A stretch of 64,000 nt of DNA. It comes from Strigamia acuminata. Its lineage: Eukaryota; Arthropoda; Chilopoda; Geophilomorpha; Linotaeniidae. Shown in pieces: positions 33,624 to 43,130 of this stretch. Location: assembly GCA_949358305.1 (NCBI GenBank), contig OX442321.1, forward strand, positions 4,985,605-5,049,604, in the 5' to 3' direction. How positions within the stretch are numbered: position 1 is the first letter of the stretch; each line of letters begins with the position of its first letter. Both the position numbers and the translations under genes were made by a program. The notes beneath the pieces are model-generated. The model was not told the DNA's origin and did not search any database. It worked only from the letters and a program-made list of their open reading frames with translations.

Positions 33624-34080
33624 GTATAAATACAAATTATTTCGGCGTAAATACAAATTATTTCGGCGTAAATACAAATTATTTCGGCGTAAATACAAAT
33701 TATTTCGGCGTAAATACAAATTATTTCGGCGTAAATACAAATTATTTCGGCGTAAATACAAATTATTTCGGCGTAAATACAAATTATTTCGGCGTAAATA
33801 CAAATTATTTCGGCGTAAATACAAATTATTTCGGCGTAAATACAAATTATTTCGGCGTAAATACAAATTATTTCGGCGTAAATACAAATTATTTCGGCGT
33901 AAATACAAATTATTTCGGCGTAAATACAAATTATTTCGGCGTAAATACAAATTATTTCGGCGTAAATACAAATTATTTCGGCGTAAATACAAATTATTTC
34001 GGCGTAAATACAAATTATTTCGGCGTAAATACAAATTATTTCGGCGTAAATACAAATTATTTCGGTGTAAATACAAATTT
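33624..34080. repeat. 21-bp satellite, homogeneous array
   Basis: About 21 nearly identical copies of TACAAATTATTTCGGCGTAAA; only the last copies vary (GGTG, then TTTTTAATGCG). 21 bp is seven codons, so it is open in several frames on both strands, but nothing indicates translation. The diverged sister array is at 5510-5800. Confidence 0.92.
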
Positions 34081-34516
34081 TTAATGCGTAAATGAATGCT
34101 TTTTCGTGGAAAAATATTTTCTCGGCATAAAATTCCTCTTATATAAGAGGAGGGATCTCTAAAACGTGATAAAAAGCTACGTAACCACACATCGGATCAA
34201 ACAGTCCAAAATTCGAGTTTAGCGCCCAAGCGATGTGATTGGCCAGCTGTGAGAAGAGCCGTGATTGGATGCGCCTTATGTGTCGCTGATGCATAACTAA
34301 TAACCGTCCTACTTTGTCGAGTTTTAGGTGTCGTCATATTTGTATGTCTAATAGCACAAGTATAAACAATCATGGGTTTTGATAAAAATTGAAAGAAAAA
34401 AATAATCGATGTTTGCTGAACAGAGTAAAATAATAAAAATTGCTTCCAGGAACCCGTACCGAAGTACGAGAATCCAATCCAAAGTGCAACATAACGCGAG
34501 ACCGAGACAAGGCGGC

Positions 34517-34555
34517 AGCAAGCGGCGCCATCTAGCGAAAACATTTAAAACCTCT
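34517..34555 (+). promoter_or_regulatory. BTB-family promoter block (gene H)
   Basis: GCGCCATCTAGCGA at 34524-34537 and TTTAAAA at 34544-34550, matching gene B's promoter but with a single copy of the GCGCCATCTAG motif. Confidence 0.6.
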
Positions 34556-34711
34556 AGCTAAGGCTACTCGCGGGATACACGTAGACCAACTTGTAAAACC
34601 GCAAACTACTGTTCGAGTCGATTAATTTTCGGTTTGTATAGCTGTGCATATTCAATTTAACGTTTACAATAATACTTTTATATGGTCTTTTACAGACAAA
34701 ATATTATACAA

Positions 34712-35587
34712 ATGGCTGAACGCCACTTGCAGTTGGCAGTTAGGATGGAAGAATTACGTCAAAACCAATCGGGTACCGACATCGTCATGGAGTGCGAAGG
34801 AGGCCTTGTCCACGCTCATCGGTACATTTTAATAGCCGCTTCTCCATATTTTGACAAGATGTTCACCGTTGATATGTATGAGAAAAATACCGGACGTGTT
34901 CAATTTCCAAGAAATTCAAGAAAAGTGATCGATATGATCGTCAAGTATCTCTACGTCGCTCACATCCCAAATTTGGAGACCGATTGCGACTCCTTACGAG
35001 AGTTGATCGCGACTAGTCGAATGATGGATCTGGAAGATTTGGTTGTCAAGTGCTGGGTTTTGAGTAGCTGTGACGTAAGCCTGGAAACATTTGCCGAATT
35101 GTGGGCTGTCGGAACTGATTATGAATTGGAAAAACAAGGTTTGATCTCAAGTTTCGTCCAGGAAAACATTGAAGACATTTCCTTAATCGGAAATCTTGAA
35201 ACTTTAACCGAAAGTCAGATGATTAAACTGATTGATTGTGTTGACCAAGAACAATTTCGCTACGCATGCATTCAATGTATCTTTAAATGGAAATCGAGCG
35301 GCGGCGAAGAAGTTGCCGTTAAGTTACTCGAGAAAGTTAACCTGCAACATGTAGATGATGTGTCCTTGGATTATCTGTTAAAAGGTAATTGCAGCAAAAA
35401 GACCGATACTATTGAAAACATTCTGACCCAAGAAGCTGTGGTACGTTTTAGAAAATTGTCCGAACAAAACAGAAGTTATCATAGAGATTTTATGATATAT
35501 TATAGTAAGTGGCAACACGCAAGCTCGTCTTCATGTCGTGCAATCTTGGCTGATTTTAAAGATACGCACGATAAATTCTTTGCGTAA
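34712..35587 (+). CDS. BTB-domain protein H, intact
   Basis: A 291-aa protein, MAERHLQLAVRMEELRQNQ, with the start just after the 5' UTR intron; upstream in-frame codons from 34682 are intronic. BTB contains VHAHRYILIAASPYFDKMF; the BACK-like tail has LWAVGTDYELEKQG and WKSSGGEEVAVKLLEKVNLQ. Closest to genes B and D, from which it differs mainly at the C-terminus (DFMIYYSKWQHASSSSC). Its entire upstream flank, including the 21-bp satellite, parallels gene B's. Confidence 0.9.
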   Translation: MAERHLQLAVRMEELRQNQSGTDIVMECEGGLVHAHRYILIAASPYFDKMFTVDMYEKNTGRVQFPRNSRKVIDMIVKYLYVAHIPNLETDCDSLRELIATSRMMDLEDLVVKCWVLSSCDVSLETFAELWAVGTDYELEKQGLISSFVQENIEDISLIGNLETLTESQMIKLIDCVDQEQFRYACIQCIFKWKSSGGEEVAVKLLEKVNLQHVDDVSLDYLLKGNCSKKTDTIENILTQEAVVRFRKLSEQNRSYHRDFMIYYSKWQHASSSSCRAILADFKDTHDKFFA

Positions 35588-36390
35588 CTGTACAACTATT
35601 TACAGAACGTTCATCTCCATTTTTTTGAAATAATTATGTAAACATTTTTTTTTAAATGATTGTTTGTGCTAAAATTAGCCAAGTTACTGCTGGACAATCT
35701 GAAATTTATAGTTTTTTGATTATGAGAATCTGAATGCAGATCAGGATGTATCTTTTTATAGATCGAGCTGTAAGGACAACAGCTTTAATCAGCAAAATAC
35801 TAAATATTAAAAGCACAAATTATAATAGAAACCATTTAATAATCTCCATATATTTTGTGTGGTCTTCTGTGTGAAAGTTAGAATTTTGGAAAAGATAAAA
35901 AAAACAATTTCAAAATTTAATTACACTGTGATAATTTCATGCAGTTATTATTACCATAGTTAATTCAATAAAAAATATTTTCCTGATGAAAGTTACAAAA
36001 GGAAATTTTATTTTCTTACAAAGAAACCACATGCAAACTTATCCCGGAAATAGTTTTTAAAAAAATTAAAAAAAAAGAAACTTTTCAACACTAAACTATG
36101 CATCGTGACGATTTCCTGTCGTAGTTTCTAGAAAGAACATCAATAACTCTTTTCACAGTATACGAACTACACTCAATACTCACTTGTAAGCAAATTTCAA
36201 ATCTGTTTGTTTGGAAATTAAAAATTAAAAATTTAGCCAACCTCTCAACTCTCAACTCTCAATCCTGCAAAATAATGTTTAAAAAATAAAATTTTAGCTA
36301 AATTATATTTATTTCCTTCACTTATATTACCGTATCAATCTGAATAACGTTTATTTATACACCGACCTTACTTACGAATCGTCTCGCATG
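35588..36390. other. Intergenic, nothing recognised
   Basis: AT-rich; the first 150 bases copy the 3' flank of gene B. The rest shows no gene, repeat or RNA that I can support. 36310-36390 resembles 57820-57890 upstream of gene L. Confidence 0.5.
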
Positions 36391-36395
36391 TTTAA

Positions 36396-36440
36396 CAGGC
36401 AGCGCTAGCTAGCGATAAAACTTAAAACAATTTAAAATTA
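36396..36440 (+). promoter_or_regulatory. BTB-family promoter block (gene I)
   Basis: CAGGCAGCGCTAGCTAGCGA followed by CTTAAAACA and ATGCAAGAGC. A foldback element (from 36460) now separates this block from the first intron of gene I. Confidence 0.5.
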
Positions 36441-36459
36441 TGCAAGAGCAAGAATTAAG

Positions 36460-37446
36460 CTTGTACGCGGATCGGATCTGATCCGCATATCCGCGGATCG
36501 GATCGGATCGGATGCGGATGCGGATTGGAGCAAACCATCCGGCCGCCATTTTAATTGCGGATCGGATGGGCGCTCAATCCGCACGCTAAATCCGCGGATG
36601 AAAATCCGTTCATCCGCGGATTGATCCGAACAATCCGCACCATCCGCGCAAAAAAATTTAAATCGAAATTTTTACGTCTGGAATCCGCTCTGTTTCTATT
36701 CCATCTAATCTAATCTAACGCCCGAACCGAACCACGAACCGATTCGATTTTAATGTAAATTTTCCTTTTTATTTCAAGAAATAAAAATCCCACAAAAACA
36801 AAACAAAACAGAAAACAATCACAATTCACGGTTTTGCGTAATAATTGGATGCAACCCGTCCTGCATAGTCTTGCGCTAAGCCTAAATATGTCCCTGGCTG
36901 CGAGATGATTTTCTGGGCGATTTCAGCGCAATTTGTCATGATACTTAATAACTTAACTTAATGAATCGGACTGAAGTGGATGGGTTGAAGGATGGAATTG
37001 TAATATTTGCGTTTGCACGCTGGGTCGCTTAGCTGATCGCTGGGCAATTAATTCGTTTCGATTCCTTCTGCCCAAATCGCCGCAAACTGATTCGTGATTC
37101 GTGAAGAAAACGTCTCACATTTTCTTCGTTCAAAGGATCAAAACGAAGAAAATGTGAGACGTTTTCTTCAAGAAAAAAATTTAGTATATTTAGTATATTC
37201 AGTATCAGTAATTTTAGCAGTTTTTTCTTCGTTTTAATTAAAAACGAAGAAAAAATTGCTAAAATGGTTAAATCCGCAAGCCAATCCGCGGATCCGCGGA
37301 TCGGATCGGATTAGACAGAGATCGATCCGAATTGTGCGGTTCATCCGCACGGATCGGATCGGATTGTCTTTCCGAAAAACCGCGAGATTCGGATCGGATG
37401 CGGATTACCCGTGGATCCGCACGCATCCGATCCGCGTACAAGCTTA
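36460..37446. mobile_element. GGATCGGAT-rich foldback element, about 0.98 kb
   Basis: Outer inverted ends TAAGCTTGTACGCGGATCGG and its complement at the right (ending about 37446), with many GATCCGCGGATCGGAT repeats beneath each end. Imperfect 8-bp flanks GAGCAAGA / GTGCAAGA, offset by two bases, may be the target duplication (hAT-like). The interior has two strong hairpins: 37103-37170 (arms GAAGAAAACGTCTCACATTT) and 37221-37255. No transposase frame. Confidence 0.65.
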
Positions 37447-37599
37447 GTGCAAGACCTTTGAATTTAAACAATTTTACAGCAAATTACCGATTTTAGTCTT
37501 GTCAATTTTCAATTTGTACGCCTTGTTATCGTTTAATGTTAACAGTAATTATTTTATAAATGCTTTTATTTATTTATTTTTACAGAAAATATTTCACAA

Positions 37600-38607
37600 A
37601 TGACCGCATACGGCGCAGTTGGCATTAAAGCTGAAAGAATAACGTCAGGTCGTGATAGCAGCTTAAAAACTTCGATAGTCGAAATGGAATTTCTGCATCG
37701 GTAAAAATATGCTTTACAGTACTACCTAACCTGTGAAATAAAATGAAATGATATACTAAACACATATTTCAGTATTCCAGGACAATTTTCCCACTTTCTA
37801 GAAAAAGAGAATGGATCGCACTCGCACATCAAGTTTGTGACAACAGAAATGGAAAAATTACGTCAAGAACAATTCGGAACCGACATCACCATAGAATGCA
37901 AGAGCGGAGTCATCCACGCCCACAAGTCAATTTTAGTCGCATCTTGTTCCTACTTTAGAAAAATGTTTACGATAGAAATGTGCGAAAAAATCTCTGGTTG
38001 TGTCAATTTTAAACTATACACGCAGATAGTGATAGAAGCCATTTTAGTTTACCTGTACACGGGTCAATTTCCAAATTCGGGTGAGAATTTCGATTTTTTG
38101 AAAGAAATGATGCAAATTTGTCATTTGCTGGAGCTTAAAAGTTTACTCAGTCACGTGATGATCGACGCGATCTACATTGTAACTGTGGACAAATTTATCG
38201 AATTCTGGATGGTTGTAGTCGAATTGGGATTGGAAAAGAACGAAAGAATTACAACTTTTGTTCAGAAAAATATCGATCAAATTTCAAGTATTGACGATTT
38301 AAATACGTTACGTCTTCTGGAAGTGACGCAATTGGTTTCTTCGGTTGATAAAACATCAGACTGTGCATCTGGCATCAAAATCATTTTGAAATGGAAAACT
38401 GCACCGTGTAAACAACAAAACGATCCATTTTTGAACTTGTCTTATTTACACGCAAAAGAAAAGATGGCTGTGGAATTATTGGAGGATTTCGATATGAAAT
38501 GTTTAGATAATAATTCTCTGCAGTCCCTTATACGAGAAAATGGCGGCGATACACGTCGCACAACTCCCGAAACTTGTCTGTATAATGAAGCCGTAGCATG
38601 TTTGTAA
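37600..38607 (+). CDS. Divergent BTB-domain protein I, two coding exons
   Basis: Exon 1 is 37600-37700 (MTAYGAVGIKAERITSGRDS...), exon 2 37773-38607, intron 37701-37772 with GTAAAA and TTTCAG. The junction CG/T restores HRIPGQFSHFLEKENG in frame, giving 311 aa. Exon 1 starts just after TTTTTACAG, the equivalent of the 5' UTR intron acceptor in the other copies. BTB contains IHAHKSILVASCSYFRKMF; the tail has FWMVVVELGLEKNERI and ELLEDFDMKCLDN. About 40% identical to the rest by eye, so it is the oldest branch of the array. Relics of the same type follow genes A, C and E. Probable Cullin-3 adaptor by family. Confidence 0.8.
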
Positions 38608-38739
38608 AATAAATTGAAATGAATTTAATATAATGAAAATAATTAAAATTGCAAGGAGTAAAATACTAATAAATAAAATTACGTTCTGAAATTACCATTT
38701 TCTCATTATTTATTACACTTATTATTAAATTGAAACACT

Positions 38740-38925
38740 AAAATAATCGATGTTTGCTGAACAAAATAAAATAATAAAAATTGCTTCCCGGTACCGGTAC
38801 CAAAGTACGATAAAGTGCAACATGACGCGAGACCTCGACATGCCGGCAGCAGGCGGCGCCATCTAGCCGAAACATTTAAAACCTCTGGCTAAGGCTACAC
38901 GCGGACCAAGGTAAGTAGAATAATA
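38740..38925 (+). promoter_or_regulatory. Orphan B/H-type BTB promoter
   Basis: Contains 'aataatcgatgtttgctgaac', GGCGGCGCCATCTAGCCGAA and TTTAAAA at 38876-38882, matching gene B and H promoters. It is followed not by a BTB gene but by a second copy of the 3' end of gene I. Confidence 0.5.
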
Positions 38926-38932
38926 AACAATA

Positions 38933-39085
38933 ACAACTCCCGAAACTTGTCTGTATAATGAAGCCGTAGCACGTTTGTATAATCAATTGAAATGAATTTA
39001 ATGTAATGAAAATAAATTAGAATTGCAAGGAGTAAAATACTCTTAAATAAAATTACGTTCTGAAATTACCATTATATAAATCTTT
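38933..39085 (+). pseudogene. Duplicated 3' end of BTB gene I
   Basis: Copy of 38563-38705 (last 15 codons plus 3' flank: ACTCCCGAAACTTGTCTGTA...) with a few changes. The rest of the gene is missing, so this is a scar of an exchange involving the orphan promoter. Confidence 0.75.
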
Positions 39086-39710
39086 ATTTCACTTATTATT
39101 GTTGCATCTTATTCAGTCGTCTCTCACTAGAGGGTGCTATAGCGTCGATCAGGTGCAAACGGCAGCATTTCAACGAGTCTCATGTTGCATCCGGAGAAAT
39201 TGCTCGAAACAGAGGAGCACACATGTAAACGTCGACATATTCGTCTAATTATCAGCTCTCGCACTTCAGACATTTTGGATTTTTTTTTAAAAAATTCTCG
39301 TTTCTTCACTAAAATGTATTCAATGTCTTGGTTGACACAAAAAAAACACGGACAATAATTGAATAAACTTAGAATTACAATTTGTAACATCAGAATTTAT
39401 ATAGCTAAACAATGAATTGTTTTGATCTCAAAATTAATTTATTGGTCCTTCATTTGAATTTTTGGCTAAAAATTCAATTGTGAGCGAAAAATTGAATCAA
39501 AAAGGCCGCTTCCTTTATGTTTACTGCTTTTCTCACCTCGTCCCCTCTTGAGTGGTTTAGGGACAATTCACACAGGAAGTTTGACTGATTTCTGCACAGA
39601 GTAAAACAATAAATAAATATATAATAACTTATCTACACTCATTCATTTCCCCCCGACTGTCACCAAGGATATAGAAGATAAGATATATATCCTTGACTTA
39701 GGTTTCAATT
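39086..39710. other. Intergenic, no firm gene
   Basis: A minus-strand ORF (39390-39127) is open but matches nothing I know, so I do not annotate it. TCACTAGAGGGTGC at 39124-39137 is a 12-of-14 match to the CTCF consensus. The rest is AT-rich and parallels 57460-57760. Confidence 0.45.
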
Positions 39711-39713
39711 TTC

Positions 39714-39775
39714 AACAGGCAGCGCTATCTAGCGGAAGAATTTAAAACCATTTAAGCTGATGCAAGACCAAAACC
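39714..39775 (+). promoter_or_regulatory. BTB-family promoter block (gene J)
   Basis: CAGGCAGCGCTATCTAGCGG, then TTTAAAA at 39741-39747 and GCTGATGCAAGACC; first exon and donor (CCAAGGTTTGTGCAAC) follow near 39829. Confidence 0.6.
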
Positions 39776-39902
39776 AAAACCAAAACCAACCAGCAACTTC
39801 TGAATGAGTCGCGTGAATTTTCCAAGGTTTGTGCAACTGTGTTTAACAATAATTACTTCAAGAATTATTTTATTTTATTTTTTCAGAACATATTTTACAA
39901 AA

Positions 39903-41036
39903 ATGGCTAAAATTCGTGCAGTTGAGAGTTGGCATTTGGGAGTTAAGATGGAAGAATTACGTCAAAACCAATCGGGTACCGATATCGTCATGGAGTGCGA
40001 AGGAGGCCTTGTCCATGCTCATCGGTACATTTTAAAAGCTGCTTCTCCATATTTTGACACGATGTTGACTGTTGATATGACGGAGAAAATTACAGGACGC
40101 GTTCAATTTCCAAAAAATTCAAGAAAGGTGATCGATATGATTGTCAAATATCTGTATGTCAATCAAATTCCAAGTTTAGCGACAGATTGCGACTCGTTAC
40201 GAGAGTTGATCACAACTAAACTCTATTCCAAAAAGTATTTGAAATACTCCCATTGGTTGGTTGGTCTCTAGTTCAGATGTGTATTGAATATGATGCTGTT
40301 TTCAGATTCCGGTAGACTTGTGTGAAGATTTTGAAAGTCTACTGGAATCTGAAAACAGCATCATATTCAATACACATCTGAACTAGAGACCAACCAACCA
40401 ATGGGAGTATTTCAAATACTTTTTGGAATAGAGTTTAGTCATATGATGGATCTGGGTGATTTCCACGTCAAGTGCTGGGAACTGAGTTGCCGAAAAGTAA
40501 ATGTTGAAACATTTGTCGCATTGTGGGCTGTCGGAGCCGATTTTGACTTGGAAAAAGAAGGCTCGATCAAAAGTTATTGTCTGGCTCATATAGAAGAAAT
40601 TTCAACAGAAGCAAATCTTGAAGATTTAACCGAACATCAGATGACTAAACTGATCGAATATTGTGTTAGCCGTGCAGAACTTTACAAGCATTGCATTCGA
40701 TGTATCATCAAATGGCAATCAAGTGGCACCGAAGAAGTTCTCATTAAGTTATTTGAGAAGCTTGACCTGCAATATTTAGATGACGAATCCTTGCACGATT
40801 TGTTAACGAGTAATTGCAGCAGTGACAAGAACGATGTTATTGGAAACATTCTGACTCAAGAAGCTCTGGCACGTTTTCCTAAATTGTTCGAAGCAAAAGC
40901 AAATATTTTTAAAGAGATAATTGCTAAGTGTACTACGCGATGCAATTACGGAACGTGTTGTAATGCAACATCATCTTTGCAACAGATACAATCTATATGC
41001 GATAAAGTATTGAAATCTCGTAAAGGACAACTGTAA
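39903..41036 (+). pseudogene. BTB-domain gene J, exon split by a MITE
   Basis: Starts MAKIRAVESWHLGVKMEELR just after the 5' UTR intron. BTB is intact to LRELITT at about 40216; then a 217-bp foldback element interrupts the codon after ACT. After the element the sequence resumes in the original frame as HMMDLGDFHVKCWELSC and continues without a stop to 41036. The uninterrupted ancestor was thus a normal gene of about 305 codons. With the insert, the 5' part ends at 40271 (123 codons from this ATG). No other lesion is visible, so the insertion is young relative to gene divergence. Confidence 0.82.
40219..40435. mobile_element. 217-bp foldback MITE inside BTB gene J
   Basis: Near-perfect inverted arms of about 95 bp (AACTCTATTCCAAAAAGTAT at the left, its complement at the right) around a loop of about 25-45 bases. 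A TA duplication flanks it (40217-40218, 40436-40437), as for Tc1/mariner-type MITEs. Genes E, F and L show the empty site (ACTAGTCNTATGATG or similar). Confidence 0.9.
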
Positions 41037-41404
41037 GCAAAACATTTATCCCATCACAAATAATGTAAAAGGAAAAACAATTATCGTCTCTATCCGGATT
41101 TTTTCTTTCTCACGTATCATTAATAATCAAAGATTGTGTTGTTTTCAATAAAGGCCAGGCAGATCAAACGATTTAGGCAATCAGCATTAATTTTGCATTT
41201 TTTTTTCGTTTCGATAATATCATATGTATATCTCATTGTTTCTTATTATTGTCAGCAGGTGCTTTGCATTAGTTATTATTTCAGCTGGTTTTATATTTAT
41301 TATTTTAATCACGACAGATTGCTACTTGTTCATTTGTTTCTATTAAAATTTTAATGCATAAAATATTGAAAAATGATAAACCGGATACTGCTATTTTTAA
41401 ACAA

Positions 41405-41495
41405 TTTCCAACGGGCAGCGTCAGCTTGCGGAAGAATTCAAAACTATTTCAGCTGATACAAGACCCACGTGTTCGTGATTCAAGTGCCCAAAAAC
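41405..41495 (+). promoter_or_regulatory. Detached BTB promoter, probably of gene K
   Basis: GGGCAGCGTCAGCTTGCGGA, then GAATTCAAAACTATTTCAGC and a first-exon stretch ending CAAGTGCCCAAAAACAAG. In gene E the equivalent stretch continues directly with GGGACACTACTGATTG; here that continuation is found only at about 49122 before gene K. Confidence 0.55.
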
Positions 41496-41746
41496 AAGTA
41501 AACCAAAAAAACTACGTTTTTGAAAAAGGCTTTTATGCTGTATCCCTGCGAAATTTGATTCCATACTAAAAATTTGCCAACTGACAAATCGTTTTTAGCA
41601 AATATAAAAAATATATAGCTCAGATCAAAAAGTTATCACCACCATTTGAAAGAGTGGCAAATTCTGCACAGGAAACATATTTTTAATATTTTAAATCGTT
41701 CATTTTTAATATTTTTTGTTTTTATGGTCAAATTCAAATTTCTTAC
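41496..41746. repeat. Direct repeat, copy 1 (with 42780-42895)
   Basis: Together with 42780-42895 it matches 48390-48770 (for example GCTGTATCCCTGCGAAATT and GGCTTGTGCAGAATGCAATT). Identity is roughly 85% by eye. Nature of the repeat unknown. Confidence 0.7.
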
Positions 41747-41749
41747 TAA

Positions 41750-42776
41750 CAAGGGGAGAGCACCAATAAGCTATCACAGATTGTTATAATATTAAACAAG
41801 AAGGATTGTTATATCATGCTGAATGAGACCCTAAAATAATTTTATTCCATAGACAGCCAACAATGCAAACAATGAGCTCAAAGTTGGCACTATTTTGTCT
41901 GTGTATACATCAAATCTGAGCAATCAGGCCTAGTGTATGAATACTGTAAACAACAGTTGCTAGGTAAAAAATAGTCCCAAGATCCAAGTTCAATTTTATC
42001 ATTTGAGATTCAATGATGTCATTTCCTCTTTTGATATCACATGACATATGACATCAGAACTTTGTTCAACAACATGACTGTCTTCATGAAGACAATAATA
42101 GTTTGTAGTGGTGGTCCAGTGGTTCAGGCAATGGACTAGGAATCTTTCCACACAGGTTCAAATCCTGGTGTGTGTGAAAATTTTTTACTTTTATTTTTTA
42201 TTTTTTTTTAGCAGTAATTTTAATGTTTGTAATTTTATGTTTGTTTTTAGAAAACTTTAATTAATTAATTTTAATTTTTTAACAAACATAAAATTACAAA
42301 CATTAAAATTACTGCTAAAAAAAAATAAAAAATAAAAGTAAAAAATTTTCACACACACCAGGATTTGAACCTGTGTGGAAAGATTCCTAGTCCATTGCCT
42401 GAACCACTGGACCACCACTACAAACTATTATTGTCTTCATGAAGACAGTCATGTTGTTGAACAAAGTTCTGATGTCATATGTCATGTGATATCAAAAGAG
42501 GAAATGACATCATTGAATCTCAAATGATAAAATTGAACTTGGATCTTGGGACTATTTTTTACCTAGCAACTGTTGTTTACAGTATTCATACACTAGGCCT
42601 GATTGCTCAGATTTGATGTATACACAGACAAAATAGTGCCAACTTTGAGCTCATTGTTTGCATTGTTGGCTGTCTATGGAATAAAATTATTTTAGGGTCT
42701 CATTCAGCATGATATAACAATCCTTCTTGTTTAATATTATAACAATCTGTGATAGCTTATTGGTGCTCTCCCCTTG
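41750..42776. mobile_element. 1,027-bp palindromic element with tRNA-like segment in each arm
   Basis: Ends CAAGGGGAGAGCACCAATAA and its complement; flanked by TAA (41747-41749, 42777-42779). The paralogous copy near 48640 reads cactaaatttgcc, the empty site. The arms are almost perfect and exactly symmetric about 42263, around a spacer of about 36 bases. Each arm holds a tRNA-like module: box A TGGTCCAGTGG (42112-42122) and box B GGTTCAAATCC (42155-42165), mirrored on the minus strand at 42404-42414 and 42361-42371. A 3-bp TAA duplication fits PIF/Harbinger-type MITEs. No protein coding. Confidence 0.88.
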
Positions 42777-42974
42777 TAAATTGACCATGCCGTCGCCGGC
42801 TACAATCGTAAAAAAACGTAATTTTTTTTTACCGAATCGAAAAAAGAAACATACAGGCTTGTGCAGAATGCAATTTCCAATCAAATGAGCGTAGTTTGGG
42901 AAAAATTTTTGAAAAATTTTTGAAAAATTTGGGAACAATTTTGAAAAAATTTGTGAAACATTTGGGAAAAATTG

Positions 42975-43130
42975 GGGAAATTTCCAAGGGTCCCCCAAGG
43001 AAAATCTTCAAGGGTCCCCCAAGAGAAATCTCCAAAAGTCCCCCAAGGAAAAATTACAAGGGTTCTCCAAGAGAAATCTCCAAAGGTCCCCCAAGGAAAA
43101 TTTCCAAGGGTCCCCCAAGACAAATCGGTG
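42975..43130. repeat. 24-bp tandem repeat, about 6 copies
   Basis: Copies of CAAGGGTCCCCCAAGGAAAA plus four bases. Each unit contains a short inverted repeat (GGGTCCCCC). It merges into the 13-bp array. Confidence 0.8.

Noticed and set aside
33624-34080. Possible CRISPR array
   Set aside because: Units are contiguous with no unique spacers, and the genome is eukaryotic; it is a simple satellite.
33505-34190. ORFs encoding KLFRRKY or LYLRRNN repeats on both strands
   Set aside because: By-products of the 21-bp satellite, whose unit is seven codons long.
39127-39390. 87-aa minus-strand ORF
   Set aside because: Open, but no recognisable domain, no splice context and no paralogue; left unannotated.
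42112-42165. Functional tRNA gene
   Set aside because: Box A and B are good, but I could not form a convincing acceptor stem, and the copy is embedded in a palindromic mobile element; more likely a tRNA-derived SINE head.
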